Source of the DNA: Mageeibacillus sp. UBA1212
GTDB taxonomy: Bacteria > Bacillota > Clostridia > UBA1212
Reading direction: 5' to 3'
Length of the DNA: 15,598 nucleotides
NCBI GenBank assembly: GCA_002309655.1
Contig: DBXM01000007.1
Coordinates: 42,659-58,256, forward strand
Part shown: positions 1 through 6,664 of the stretch, one piece after another
How the letters are laid out: every line of letters begins with the position of its first letter
How positions within the stretch are numbered: the first letter of the stretch is position 1
The notes under the pieces: generated by a model
The model's input: the letters and a program-made list of their open reading frames with translations, nothing else
The model's database searches: none
What the model was told of the DNA's origin: nothing
Program-made: the position numbers and the translations under genes

Positions 1-2930
1 GTCACCTCAAAGCCGGCGTCCTTGCGCATCGTCTGGATCTTGCTGATGAGCTCGCGCGCGAAGCCTTCCTCGATGAGCTCGGGTGTGAGGTTCGTGTCAA
101 TCGCGACAGCGTAGCCGTCCTCGGAAACCGAGGCGTAGCCGGGAACCTTGCCGACGTCGATCAGGAGGTCGGAGACTTCCAGCTCAATCGTGGCGGAGGT
201 AAGGGCGAGAACCAGCTTGCCCGTTTCGTCGAGTTCGCGCTTTGCGGCGTTGCCGTCGATGTTCGCGAGCGCGGGACGGATTTCGCCGAGCAGCTTGCCG
301 AACTTCGGGCCGACGGTTTTCAGCTGGGGCTTGAACGTGTAGGTCGAGAAGCGGGACATGTCGGCGACGAATTCGACGTTCTTGATGTTGAGCTCGTCCT
401 CGATCACCGCCTTGTACTCGTCAGTGAGCTCGTTCGGAGCCGAGACGTACATGACGGAGAGCGGCTGGCGGTTCTTGATTGCGGCATCGTTGCGGCAGGC
501 GCGGCCCATGACGACAATCTTGAGCACTTCCTCCATGGAGGATTCGAGCCCGGAGTCGATCATGGTCGGGTCGCTGACCGGGAAGTCGCAGAGGTGAACG
601 CTCTCGGGGGCGCCGGGGTCGACGGAGATCACGAGGTTTTGGTAGATCTCCTCGGCCATGAACGGAATCATCGGCGCGGCGAGCTTGGAAACGGTCACCA
701 GAGCCGTGTAGAGCGTCATATAGGCGTTGATCTTGTCCTGCGTGAGTTCTTTTGCCCAGAAGCGCTCGCGGTTGCGGCGGACGTACCAGTTGCTCATCTC
801 GTCAACGTAGTCCTGAAGGCTTCTCGCCGCCTCGGGAATGCGGTAGTTTTCGAGATTGGAGTCGACGTCGGCGATGAGGGTGTTGAGCCTCGAGAGCAGC
901 CAGCGGTCCATTCCCGAAAGGGAAGCCCTGTCGAGCGTGTATTTGGTCGGGTCGAAGTTGTCGATGTTCGCGTAGAGAACGTAGAACGCGTAGGTGTTCC
1001 AGAGCGTGCCGAGGAACTTGCGCTGGCCTTCGTTGACCGCGTCAAAATAGAACTTGTTCGGCAGCCAGGGGGCGCTGTTTTCGTAAAAATACCAGCGGAT
1101 CGCGTCGGCGCCGTGGTCCTCGAGCGCCTTGAACGGGTCGACTGCGTTGCCCTTGGACTTGCTCATCTTCTGGCCGAATTCGTCTAAAACAAGGCCAAGA
1201 ACCACAACGTTCTTATAGGGCGCCTTGTCGAAAAGGAGCGTCGAGATCGCGAGCAGCGAGTAGAACCAGCCGCGCGTCTGGTCGACGGCCTCGGAAATAA
1301 AATCGGCGGGGAAGTTCTCCTCGAAGATTTCCTTGTTTTCGAAGGGGTAGTGCCACTGCGCGAAGGGCATCGCTCCCGAGTCGAACCAGCAGTCGATGAC
1401 CTCGGGGGTCCTGTGCATCACGCCGCCGCAGTCCGGGCACTTCACCGTCACGTTGTCGATGTAGGGGCGGTGAAGCTCGATGTCGTCCGGGCAGTTGTCG
1501 GACATCGCCTTGAGCTCCGCAATGGAGCCGATCGAGACGCGCTTGCCGCAGGAACACTCCCAGATGTTGAGAGGCGTACCCCAGTAGCGGTTGCGGCTGA
1601 CGCCCCAGTCCTGAACGTTCTCGAGCCAGCTGCCGAAGCGGCCCTTGCCGATGCCTTCGGGAATCCAGTTCACGGTGTTGTTGTTGGCGATGAGCCTGTC
1701 GCGGACGGCGGTCATCTTGATGAACCAGGAGTCGCGGGCGTAGTAGATGAGCGGCGTGTCGCAGCGCCAGCAGAACGGGTAGCTGTGCTCGAACTTGAGC
1801 TTTTTGAAAAGAAGCCCGCGCTCGCGGAGGTCGTCCATGATCATCGGGTCGGCCTTCTTGCAGAAAACGCCCGCCCAGGGAGTCTCCTCGGTCATCTCGC
1901 CTTTAGTATTCACGAGCTGCACGAAGGGCAGGCCGTACTTCTTGCCGACGTTGCTGTCGTCCTCGCCGAACGCGGGGGCGATGTGGACCACGCCGGTACC
2001 GTCGGTCAGCGTAACGTAGGAGTCGCAGACCACGTAGAAGGCCTTCTCGTTCACCTTCGCAAACGGGAACAGCGGCTCGTATTCCTTAAATTCCAGATCT
2101 TTTCCGGCGTACCTCTCGAGGATCTCCGCGTCGTCACCGAGAACGGTCTTCACGAGCGCCTCGGCCATGTAGTACGTGTAATCGCCCGATTTTACCTTAA
2201 CGTAGGTCTCAACGGGGTTCACGCAGAGTGCGACGTTCGAGGGAAGCGTCCACGGGGTGGTCGTCCACGCGAGAATGTACGCGTCCTCGCCCTTCACCTT
2301 GAAGCGCACGATAACGCTGGTCTCCTTCACGTCCTTGTAGCCCTGTGCGACCTCGTGAGAAGACAGAGGCGTGCCGCAGCGCGGGCAGTAGGGAACGATC
2401 TTGTAGCCTTTGTAGAGCAGGCCCTTGTCCCAGATCTGCTTGAGCGCCCACCACTCGGACTCTATGAAGCTGTTGTGGTACGTGACGTAGGGGTTGTCCA
2501 TGTCGGCCCAAAAACCGACCGTCGCGGAAAAGTCCTCCCACATGCCCTTGTACTTCCAGACGCTCTCCTTGCACTTGTCGATGAACGGCTCGAGACCGTA
2601 CTGCTCGATCTGCTCCTTGCCGTCAAGTCCGAGCTGCTTTTCGACCTCGAGCTCGACAGGCAGACCGTGCGTGTCCCAGCCGGCCTTGCGCAGCACCTTG
2701 TAGCCCTTCATGGTCTTGTAGCGCGGGATCATGTCCTTAATGACGCGCGTCAGAACGTGGCCGATGTGGGGCTTGCCGTTGGCGGTCGGCGGGCCGTCGT
2801 AAAACGTGAACACCGGGTGTCCTTCGCGGCACTCGATGCTCTTCTCGAAGATCCTGTTGTCCCGCCAGAATTTCTCGATCGCCTTTTCGCGGTCGACGAA
2901 ACTGAGGTCGGATGAAACCTTCTTGTACAT
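1..2930 (-). CDS. ileS: Isoleucyl-tRNA synthetase, type 2 (C-terminus cut by window edge)
   Basis: Cytoplasmic class I aminoacyl-tRNA synthetase that charges tRNA-Ile with isoleucine. 976 codons are visible; the family is usually about 1,030-1,050 residues, so only a short C-terminal piece is missing. The ATG is preceded by a GAGGTGA ribosome binding site. Visible motifs: HIGH at residues 55-58 within GKPHIGHVLTR; WDTHGLPVE shortly after; the CP1 editing domain with TTPWTLPSN near 220 and GVVHIAPAFGEDD near 315-330; cysteine pairs CSCGK and CPDCGG; CWFDSG; and KMSKS at 588-592. The anticodon-binding region follows. The GWDTHGLPVE and PFCWRCDTPLIYYA wording and the late RELISKIQTMRKDAGFEV match the eukaryote-like IleRS2 clade (established family knowledge). 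IleRS2 enzymes are often less sensitive to mupirocin, but resistance here is only inferred. The gene is preceded by its own promoter and a T-box-like leader. I am very sure of the enzyme and fairly sure of the subtype. Confidence 0.97.
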   Translation of the reverse strand, partial: MYKKVSSDLSFVDREKAIEKFWRDNRIFEKSIECREGHPVFTFYDGPPTANGKPHIGHVLTRVIKDMIPRYKTMKGYKVLRKAGWDTHGLPVELEVEKQLGLDGKEQIEQYGLEPFIDKCKESVWKYKGMWEDFSATVGFWADMDNPYVTYHNSFIESEWWALKQIWDKGLLYKGYKIVPYCPRCGTPLSSHEVAQGYKDVKETSVIVRFKVKGEDAYILAWTTTPWTLPSNVALCVNPVETYVKVKSGDYTYYMAEALVKTVLGDDAEILERYAGKDLEFKEYEPLFPFAKVNEKAFYVVCDSYVTLTDGTGVVHIAPAFGEDDSNVGKKYGLPFVQLVNTKGEMTEETPWAGVFCKKADPMIMDDLRERGLLFKKLKFEHSYPFCWRCDTPLIYYARDSWFIKMTAVRDRLIANNNTVNWIPEGIGKGRFGSWLENVQDWGVSRNRYWGTPLNIWECSCGKRVSIGSIAELKAMSDNCPDDIELHRPYIDNVTVKCPDCGGVMHRTPEVIDCWFDSGAMPFAQWHYPFENKEIFEENFPADFISEAVDQTRGWFYSLLAISTLLFDKAPYKNVVVLGLVLDEFGQKMSKSKGNAVDPFKALEDHGADAIRWYFYENSAPWLPNKFYFDAVNEGQRKFLGTLWNTYAFYVLYANIDNFDPTKYTLDRASLSGMDRWLLSRLNTLIADVDSNLENYRIPEAARSLQDYVDEMSNWYVRRNRERFWAKELTQDKINAYMTLYTALVTVSKLAAPMIPFMAEEIYQNLVISVDPGAPESVHLCDFPVSDPTMIDSGLESSMEEVLKIVVMGRACRNDAAIKNRQPLSVMYVSAPNELTDEYKAVIEDELNIKNVEFVADMSRFSTYTFKPQLKTVGPKFGKLLGEIRPALANIDGNAAKRELDETGKLVLALTSATIELEVSDLLIDVGKVPGYASVSEDGYAVAIDTNLTPELIEEGFARELISKIQTMRKDAGFEV

Positions 2931-2979
2931 AAGAAATCACCTCGTTTGAAGATTTGCCTTGCGGCGTCGGGAATGAACT

Positions 2980-3045
2980 CTTTCGCAATACTCTCGCAAA
3001 GCTTTCGCAAAACTTACGCAATACCTTCGCAAAGCTTTCGCAAAA
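2980..3045. repeat. Six tandem 11-bp quasi-palindromic units (two 33-bp copies) in the ileS leader
   Basis: Six contiguous 11-bp units begin at 2980, 2991, 3002, 3013, 3024 and 3035. The ideal unit is CTTTCGCAAAG, itself an inverted repeat (CTTT-CGC-AAAG). Units 1-3 and 4-6 form two 33-bp copies differing at three positions (2980-3012 and 3013-3045). The array begins directly after the putative leader terminator (in ileS direction) and ends about 37 bp before the ileS ribosome binding site, so it is transcribed as part of the 5' leader. A minus-strand reading frame across it would encode repeats such as FAKALR, but nothing supports its translation. Confidence 0.9.
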
Positions 3046-3103
3046 TAAAAGCGCCCGGTCCCTGCCGCTCCTTTAGTCGTGAGCGTAGAATGGGACAGAG
3101 CGC
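3042..3103 (-). terminator. Rho-independent leader terminator/attenuator upstream of ileS
   Basis: In ileS direction, GCGCTCTGTCCC (3103-3092) pairs with GGGACCGGGCGC (3062-3051). This gives a 12-position stem with one mismatch, followed by TTTTATTTT (3050-3042). The large loop holds a further CGCTC/GAGCG stem. The left arm also takes part in an alternative hairpin (TGGGACA at 3141-3135 with TGTCCCA at 3097-3091), so terminator and antiterminator exclude each other, as in T-box attenuators. Confidence 0.8.
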
Positions 3104-3325
3104 CTGTTTCCGGCGTAATCCGCGTATCCGTTTTTGTCCCATACAGAATCATATGTGTCCGCGTTAACGGTCGGAAACCGGCTCCGCTAATGACGCGAAA
3201 ACTTGTCGCGCGTTCACTTCGCTGCTCGGGAGGGATCTTCGGCAGGCATCTACTCTCGCAGGACCTTTCACCAAACGCCTGCTCGCTTCTCGGATTTCAA
3301 CGCCTCTTACTGTCTCCGTCGTCGC
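3042..3325 (-). ncRNA. T-box-like leader, isoleucine (ATC) specifier, divergent T-box core
   Basis: T-box leaders bind the matching uncharged tRNA and allow read-through into aminoacyl-tRNA synthetase genes. In ileS direction I see stem I hallmarks: a GGAG/CTCC proximal pairing around ACAGTA (3313-3308, the AGUA loop-E side); a distal GGTGAAAG (3272-3265) flanked by AGCGAGCAGG; and GAAG-ATC-C with the ATC isoleucine triplet at 3236-3234, followed by CTCCCGAGCAG. A GGAGCCGG...CCGTTA element follows. Antiterminator and terminator arms are present at the 3' end. The conserved AGGGTGGNACCGCG core is not intact; the closest match is ACGGATACGCGG (3131-3120). The specifier agrees with the downstream ileS gene. 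Identification rests on reading motifs by eye, not on a covariance model. Confidence 0.7.
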
Positions 3326-3382
3326 ATTTTGTGCTCAAACACCGGTTTCTTGAACGGAACCGGCGTTCCGGATACGGGAGTT

Positions 3383-3411
3383 AGGATATCACTATTTTAA
3401 AACCGTGTCAA
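3383..3411 (-). promoter_or_regulatory. Sigma-A-type promoter of ileS leader
   Basis: In ileS direction, a perfect -35 TTGACA (3411-3406), a 17-bp spacer and a -10 TATCCT (3388-3383) are present. Transcription would start near 3375, giving a leader of about 445 nt before the ileS start codon, long enough for a T-box element. Confidence 0.8.
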
Positions 3412-3424
3412 GCCGTTTCGCGCG

Positions 3425-3446
3425 CGATTGAATGGCGATTGAATGG
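3425..3446. repeat. Two tandem 11-bp copies
   Basis: The 11-mer CGATTGAATGG occurs twice head to tail (3425-3435 and 3436-3446). It lies between the end of the lipoprotein gene and the ileS promoter, just upstream of the -35 box in ileS direction. Confidence 0.9.
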
Positions 3447-3482
3447 CGGCGTTACGTGCTTAACTAATGCGATGAGAAAGAA

Positions 3483-4091
3483 CTACGGCCGCTCGAACGT
3501 CAGCACCGTTTCGCCTTCCTTGTCGAGCTGGACGAGTTTCTTGCCGTACATCTTAAAGTAGAGCAGGTCGCCCTTCGTGGTCACCGCGTTCAGCATGCCT
3601 TCCGAATCCTTCACGAACGCGCCGTAGCAGTTCCTGTCGGCAGAACCCATAATGTTCTCGGGAAGCACCGCCTCGACCGCGCGGTCGATAATGTCGGAAA
3701 GGTCGACGTCTTTGATGAAGAACCCCACGACGGTGCCGGCCGACTCCGCGATCTTCTCTTTGAGCGCGTCGGTGTTCGTCTCGTACGAGAACGTTCCGAT
3801 CGCGTCGATTTCGAGGTTCACCTCAAACGCCACGTTGCCGGCGACAAGCGCCAGAAGCGCCCGCTGCCAGAACGGAACCGACTTGATGCTGCTGAGCATG
3901 ACCGCCGCGTGCCAGCTCCCTTCCTCGGGAAGCAACTCGACCTCTTCCTGACCGTCACCGGAACTCTGGCTTCCGTCGATTCCGAGATCCTCGAAAAGCG
4001 AGTTCCAGTCAACGCCGCAGCCGGAAAAAACCGCCGCGGAGCAGAATACAAGCAGGGCGAGAACCGCCGCTAAAATTCTTTTTTTGACCAT
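3483..4091 (-). CDS. Predicted lipoprotein of unknown function
   Basis: A 202-residue protein that I do not recognise as a named family. It begins with a lipoprotein signal peptide: basic MVKKR, a hydrophobic stretch to about residue 21, then FSGC with the candidate lipidated cysteine at residue 25. The -3 position is F rather than the usual L/V/I, so the lipobox is slightly off consensus. A short acidic, Ser/Gly-rich linker follows, then a domain containing alternating hydrophobic segments and ending in LVQLDKEGETVLTFERP, which resembles a beta-rich exported domain. AAGGAGG lies 7 bp before the ATG. The upstream membrane protein gene ends only 15 bp away, and its stop codon overlaps this ribosome binding site, so the two are almost surely co-transcribed and perhaps translationally coupled. 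The mature protein is predicted to sit on the outer face of the membrane. No obvious terminator follows it. Confidence 0.88.
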   Translation of the reverse strand: MVKKRILAAVLALLVFCSAAVFSGCGVDWNSLFEDLGIDGSQSSGDGQEEVELLPEEGSWHAAVMLSSIKSVPFWQRALLALVAGNVAFEVNLEIDAIGTFSYETNTDALKEKIAESAGTVVGFFIKDVDLSDIIDRAVEAVLPENIMGSADRNCYGAFVKDSEGMLNAVTTKGDLLYFKMYGKKLVQLDKEGETVLTFERP

Positions 4092-4106
4092 TTATACGCC
4101 TCCTTG

Positions 4107-4859
4107 TCAGATGACAGAGCCGTTTTCGCCTTCGTCCGGAACGTTTTCGACAGTTTCTTCCGGTTCCGCGGCCGGCTCCTCCGCGATTCTTTCCGGCTCT
4201 TCAACAGGCTCGATGGCGGGCTCTTCAAAAACCTCGCCCTCCGCCGCCTCTCTCAGGGGAACGTACTTCTTCGCGAAGCCGAAGACCATGAAAATGATCG
4301 CCCCGACCAGCGGAATGAAGAACGAAAGAACGAAGCAAACGCCCGCTTTTTTAGGCGAAAACGCGTAAAAAATCTTGTAGGTCATCAGGTAGTCGAGCAC
4401 CTTTGTCGCCGCGAAAAGCAGAGCCCCCGCGATCATGACCGCCAGGGACAGAAAAACGACCGTTCTCGCGCCCGACAGGAATTCATTCTCGGTCTGCGCG
4501 AAAATGAACGTCATCAGGTTGCGCGCGAAGCGGTTCTGCTTGAAGAACAGCGTGCAGATGAAAACGAGCAGCGCGCTCAAAGAGACGGACCCGAACAGAA
4601 CTCCGAACACCCTCACAACGAGATTCAGAATGCCCCACTTCGGCGTCTTCTTTGCCGACCGCCTGCATTCCTTGTCGCTGAACTCCGCCATCCTTCCGCT
4701 GAGCCACGCGCTCAAAAACGGAATGAACGCCATCCAGCCGGACCTGAGCCTCATTTTATACGCACATCCGCACTTGCCGACCGCCCGCAGAATGACGCAC
4801 ACGAGCGCAATCACGGCCGGGATGAGAAAAACCAAAAACCAAAGCAGTTCAGTTGCCAT
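4107..4859 (-). CDS. Polytopic membrane protein with acidic Glu/Pro-rich tail, unknown function
   Basis: 250 residues if it starts at the ATG at 4859. An in-frame TTG nine bases upstream is too close to the GGAGG site (about 3 nt), whereas the ATG is 12 nt away, so I prefer the ATG. Hydrophobic segments: an N-terminal one beginning LLWFLVFLIPAVIALVCVI, a short one around MAFIPFLSAW, a long one around LNLVVRVFGVLFGSVSLSA, one around VVFLSLAVMIAGALLFAA, and one around GVCFVLSFFIPLVGAIIFM. The last 45 or so residues form a hydrophilic tail of repeated E-E-P/E-P-E motifs, probably disordered and cytoplasmic. It is the first gene after the 4932-4960 promoter and precedes the lipoprotein gene, suggesting a membrane protein/lipoprotein pair. 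I do not recognise the family. Confidence 0.85.
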   Translation of the reverse strand: MATELLWFLVFLIPAVIALVCVILRAVGKCGCAYKMRLRSGWMAFIPFLSAWLSGRMAEFSDKECRRSAKKTPKWGILNLVVRVFGVLFGSVSLSALLVFICTLFFKQNRFARNLMTFIFAQTENEFLSGARTVVFLSLAVMIAGALLFAATKVLDYLMTYKIFYAFSPKKAGVCFVLSFFIPLVGAIIFMVFGFAKKYVPLREAAEGEVFEEPAIEPVEEPERIAEEPAAEPEETVENVPDEGENGSVI

Positions 4860-4892
4860 AAGTCTCAAATACCTCCTTTTGTAAACCGTTCG

Positions 4893-4910
4893 AAAGCCGC
4901 AAGCGGCTTT
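4893..4910. other. Perfect inverted repeat in the leader of the membrane protein gene
   Basis: AAAGCCGC-AA-GCGGCTTT is a perfect 8-bp-arm palindrome. As RNA it would fold with a 7-bp stem and 4-nt loop. It lies between the start point of the 4932-4960 promoter and the ribosome binding site at about 4872-4876. There is no T-run after it in gene direction, so I do not call it a terminator; it may be a leader hairpin or a protein-binding site. Confidence 0.55.
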
Positions 4911-4931
4911 ATTGACTAAAATACCGATATT

Positions 4932-4960
4932 ATTGTACTACCGGAACGGGGGAATGTCAA
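4932..4960 (-). promoter_or_regulatory. Sigma-A-type promoter of the membrane protein/lipoprotein pair
   Basis: In gene direction, a perfect -35 TTGACA (4960-4955), a 17-bp spacer and a -10 TACAAT (4937-4932) are present. The start point would be near 4925, about 65 nt before the ATG at 4859. Confidence 0.85.
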
Positions 4961-5017
4961 ATAAGTGAGCGGAACGCGGGGTGAGGAATAAAAGGTATGT
5001 AATTGGGAATGAAATGT

Positions 5018-5097
5018 AAAAATGTGACGGGAAGCCCTGAAAAAGCCGGAAAAATGTGATGAGACGCCCCAAAAACGCCGGAAAAATGTGACGGAGA
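5018..5097. repeat. Two and a half imperfect 32-bp direct repeats
   Basis: AAAAATGTGA occurs at 5018, 5050 and 5082, exactly 32 bp apart. The first two copies share most of the remaining unit, ending in AA(A/C)GCCGG. The third is conserved only in its first 10-15 bases. The array lies in the 416-bp stretch (4860-5275) between two divergent genes. Apart from this array, the minus-strand promoter and hairpin, and the second array at 5156-5239, I see nothing else in that stretch. Confidence 0.85.
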
Positions 5098-5155
5098 GGT
5101 CTAAATACGCACAAATCTTTTTTGAAACTGAAGAGGTTGAACAAGCACAGTTTTG

Positions 5156-5239
5156 CAAAAGGTGCAATTAATGCCTGATTTTTCGCTGCAAAAGGTGCAA
5201 TTAATGCCCTCAAAACATTGACAAAAGGTGCAATTAATG
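5156..5239. repeat. Three identical 18-bp direct repeats at exact 33-bp period (putative operator array)
   Basis: CAAAAGGTGCAATTAATG is repeated without mismatch at 5156-5173, 5189-5206 and 5222-5239. Copies 1 and 2 share further flanking bases (G before, CC after). The 15-bp spacers are unrelated to each other. The third copy begins inside the -35 box of the downstream gene and fills the promoter spacer, so a protein bound there would be expected to block RNA polymerase. The exact spacing of about three helical turns places the sites on roughly the same face of the DNA. Confidence 0.93.
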
Positions 5240-5246
5240 ATATGAT
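5218..5246 (+). promoter_or_regulatory. Consensus promoter of the DUF4143 ATPase gene
   Basis: A perfect -35 TTGACA (5218-5223), a 17-bp spacer and -10 TATGAT (5241-5246). The third 18-bp repeat overlaps the -35 and the spacer. The predicted start point near 5253 leaves a leader of about 23 nt before the ATG. Confidence 0.88.
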
Positions 5247-5275
5247 ACTCTTGTTTGAAGAGAGGAGAGCGCGTT

Positions 5276-6640
5276 ATGTACAGGAATGCAATCAAGAGTT
5301 TGGAAAAATGGAATAGCAATGTAAAACGTAAACCGATGATTGTTTGGGGTGCCAGACAGGTTGGAAAAACCTATCTTATAAGGGATATTTTTGCCGAAAC
5401 ATACTACAAGGATCACTATTTGTATATTGATTTCCGTCTTGAAGCCGATATACGCGATTATTGCGAAAAACACGTTTCTGCGAAAGAAATCGTGGAGTTC
5501 ATTGCAGCCGTCAAGAATAAAAGAATTGGCCCAAATACCCTTTTAATTTTTGATGAGATACAGGAATGCCCCGGAATTATCACGGCACTGAAGTACTTTT
5601 GCCAGGATATGCGCGAGGTACCGGTGATTGCTACCGGATCAATGGTCAGAATCAGACTCCAGAGACTTGCCAGAAAACGTGGCGCAAATAAAGCGGAACC
5701 GTTTCTTTTCCCAGTCGGGAAGATTAACCAGCTCACGGTTTATCCAATGACTTTTGACGAGTATCTTATCAACGCTAATAGAATCCTTTTTGACGAGATC
5801 TGCATAGCGTATTCGCAAAAGAGACCTCTTTCGGACGCCTTTCACAAGCTGGCGCTCGACGAGGTGCATAAGTATCTTCTTATCGGCGGTATGCCCGACG
5901 CAGTTCAGACTTTTCTTGATACCGGAAGCTACCTGGAATCGCGCGAAGTGCTGACAGACCTTTATGACAACTACCTTTCCGATATGGAACTGTATCAGGC
6001 AAGCCCTGAAGCGATTATCAGGTCAAGAAAGATATTTCGCGGTATCTATGCGGAACTGAATAAAGAATCAAAAAACTTTAAACCCGGAATGCTTGAACCC
6101 GGAAGCAAGACGCGGGATATGAAAACGCCTATAGATTGGCTGACGATGGCACATGTTGTTCATCAGTCTTTCCGGCTTGACGAACACGTTACAATGCCGT
6201 TAACGGACAGAAATGAATCCGATTTCCGCCTGTATCTTTGCGATATCGGAATGTTCATTTATCAAAGCGGTATTAATTCGGCGTCTTTTATTTCCGGTAA
6301 TTCAAACAACACGTTATCCGGTATTTTCTTTGAAAACTTTATAGCGAATGAACTCACGGCGCGGGGAATCGGATTGTATTATTGGTGCGGCAAGAGAAGC
6401 TCCGAACTTGAATTCATCGTTGAGTCTAACAACAAGCTTTACCCGATAGATGTCAAGAAAAACAAGGGCTCGTTCAATTCTCTTGAGACTTTTGGCAATC
6501 ATAACAGATTTGAAGCGGCAATCAAGGTATCTTCAAATAATTACGGTTACAACGACGAAAAGAAAATGCTGACTGTTCCGTTCTATATGTTTTTCCTCGT
6601 GGCAGACGGTTTATCAAAGGGCACATTGACCGTTAAATAA
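5276..6640 (+). CDS. AAA_14/DUF4143 family ATPase
   Basis: A 454-residue predicted ATP-binding protein of the AAA_14 plus DUF4143 architecture, near the usual length for this family. An upstream in-frame TTG at 5255 is rejected because it precedes the GGAG ribosome binding site (5264-5267), which lies 8 nt before the ATG. Residues 25-32 are a Walker A motif, GARQVGKT; residues 89-94 (LLIFDE) are Walker B with D93/E94; ATGS near 120 resembles a sensor region; FPVGK...YPMTFDEYL is typical of the family. The C-terminal DUF4143 part contains SELEFIV (E377/E379) and IDVK (391-394), the E...(D/E)xK arrangement of a PD-(D/E)XK nuclease-like fold. Whether it cleaves nucleic acid is unknown. The gene is markedly more A+T-rich than its neighbours, suggesting horizontal acquisition. 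It has its own promoter, overlapped by three direct repeats, and no partner gene is apparent. The biological role of this family is not established. Confidence 0.93.
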   Translation: MYRNAIKSLEKWNSNVKRKPMIVWGARQVGKTYLIRDIFAETYYKDHYLYIDFRLEADIRDYCEKHVSAKEIVEFIAAVKNKRIGPNTLLIFDEIQECPGIITALKYFCQDMREVPVIATGSMVRIRLQRLARKRGANKAEPFLFPVGKINQLTVYPMTFDEYLINANRILFDEICIAYSQKRPLSDAFHKLALDEVHKYLLIGGMPDAVQTFLDTGSYLESREVLTDLYDNYLSDMELYQASPEAIIRSRKIFRGIYAELNKESKNFKPGMLEPGSKTRDMKTPIDWLTMAHVVHQSFRLDEHVTMPLTDRNESDFRLYLCDIGMFIYQSGINSASFISGNSNNTLSGIFFENFIANELTARGIGLYYWCGKRSSELEFIVESNNKLYPIDVKKNKGSFNSLETFGNHNRFEAAIKVSSNNYGYNDEKKMLTVPFYMFFLVADGLSKGTLTVK

Positions 6641-6664
6641 TCCGGCTTGGCGAACACGGCGTAC

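Noticed and set aside
1350..2915. A 521-codon open frame on the plus strand opposite ileS
   Set aside because: It is antisense to a gene with unmistakable IleRS motifs, has low-complexity, Val/Leu/Arg-rich sequence and no ribosome binding site; long antisense frames are expected in G+C-rich genes.
2937..3152. A 71-codon leader peptide across the 11-bp repeats
   Set aside because: No ribosome binding site was seen, and the frame runs through the terminator; the FAKALR peptide repeats are explained by the DNA repeat.
5156..5239. The three 18-bp repeats as a small CRISPR array
   Set aside because: Repeats are shorter than usual, the spacers are only 15 bp, no cas gene is present, and the third repeat lies inside a promoter.
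5255..5275. TTG at 5255 as the start of the ATPase gene
   Set aside because: The Shine-Dalgarno sequence lies downstream of it, and the ATG at 5276 is correctly spaced.
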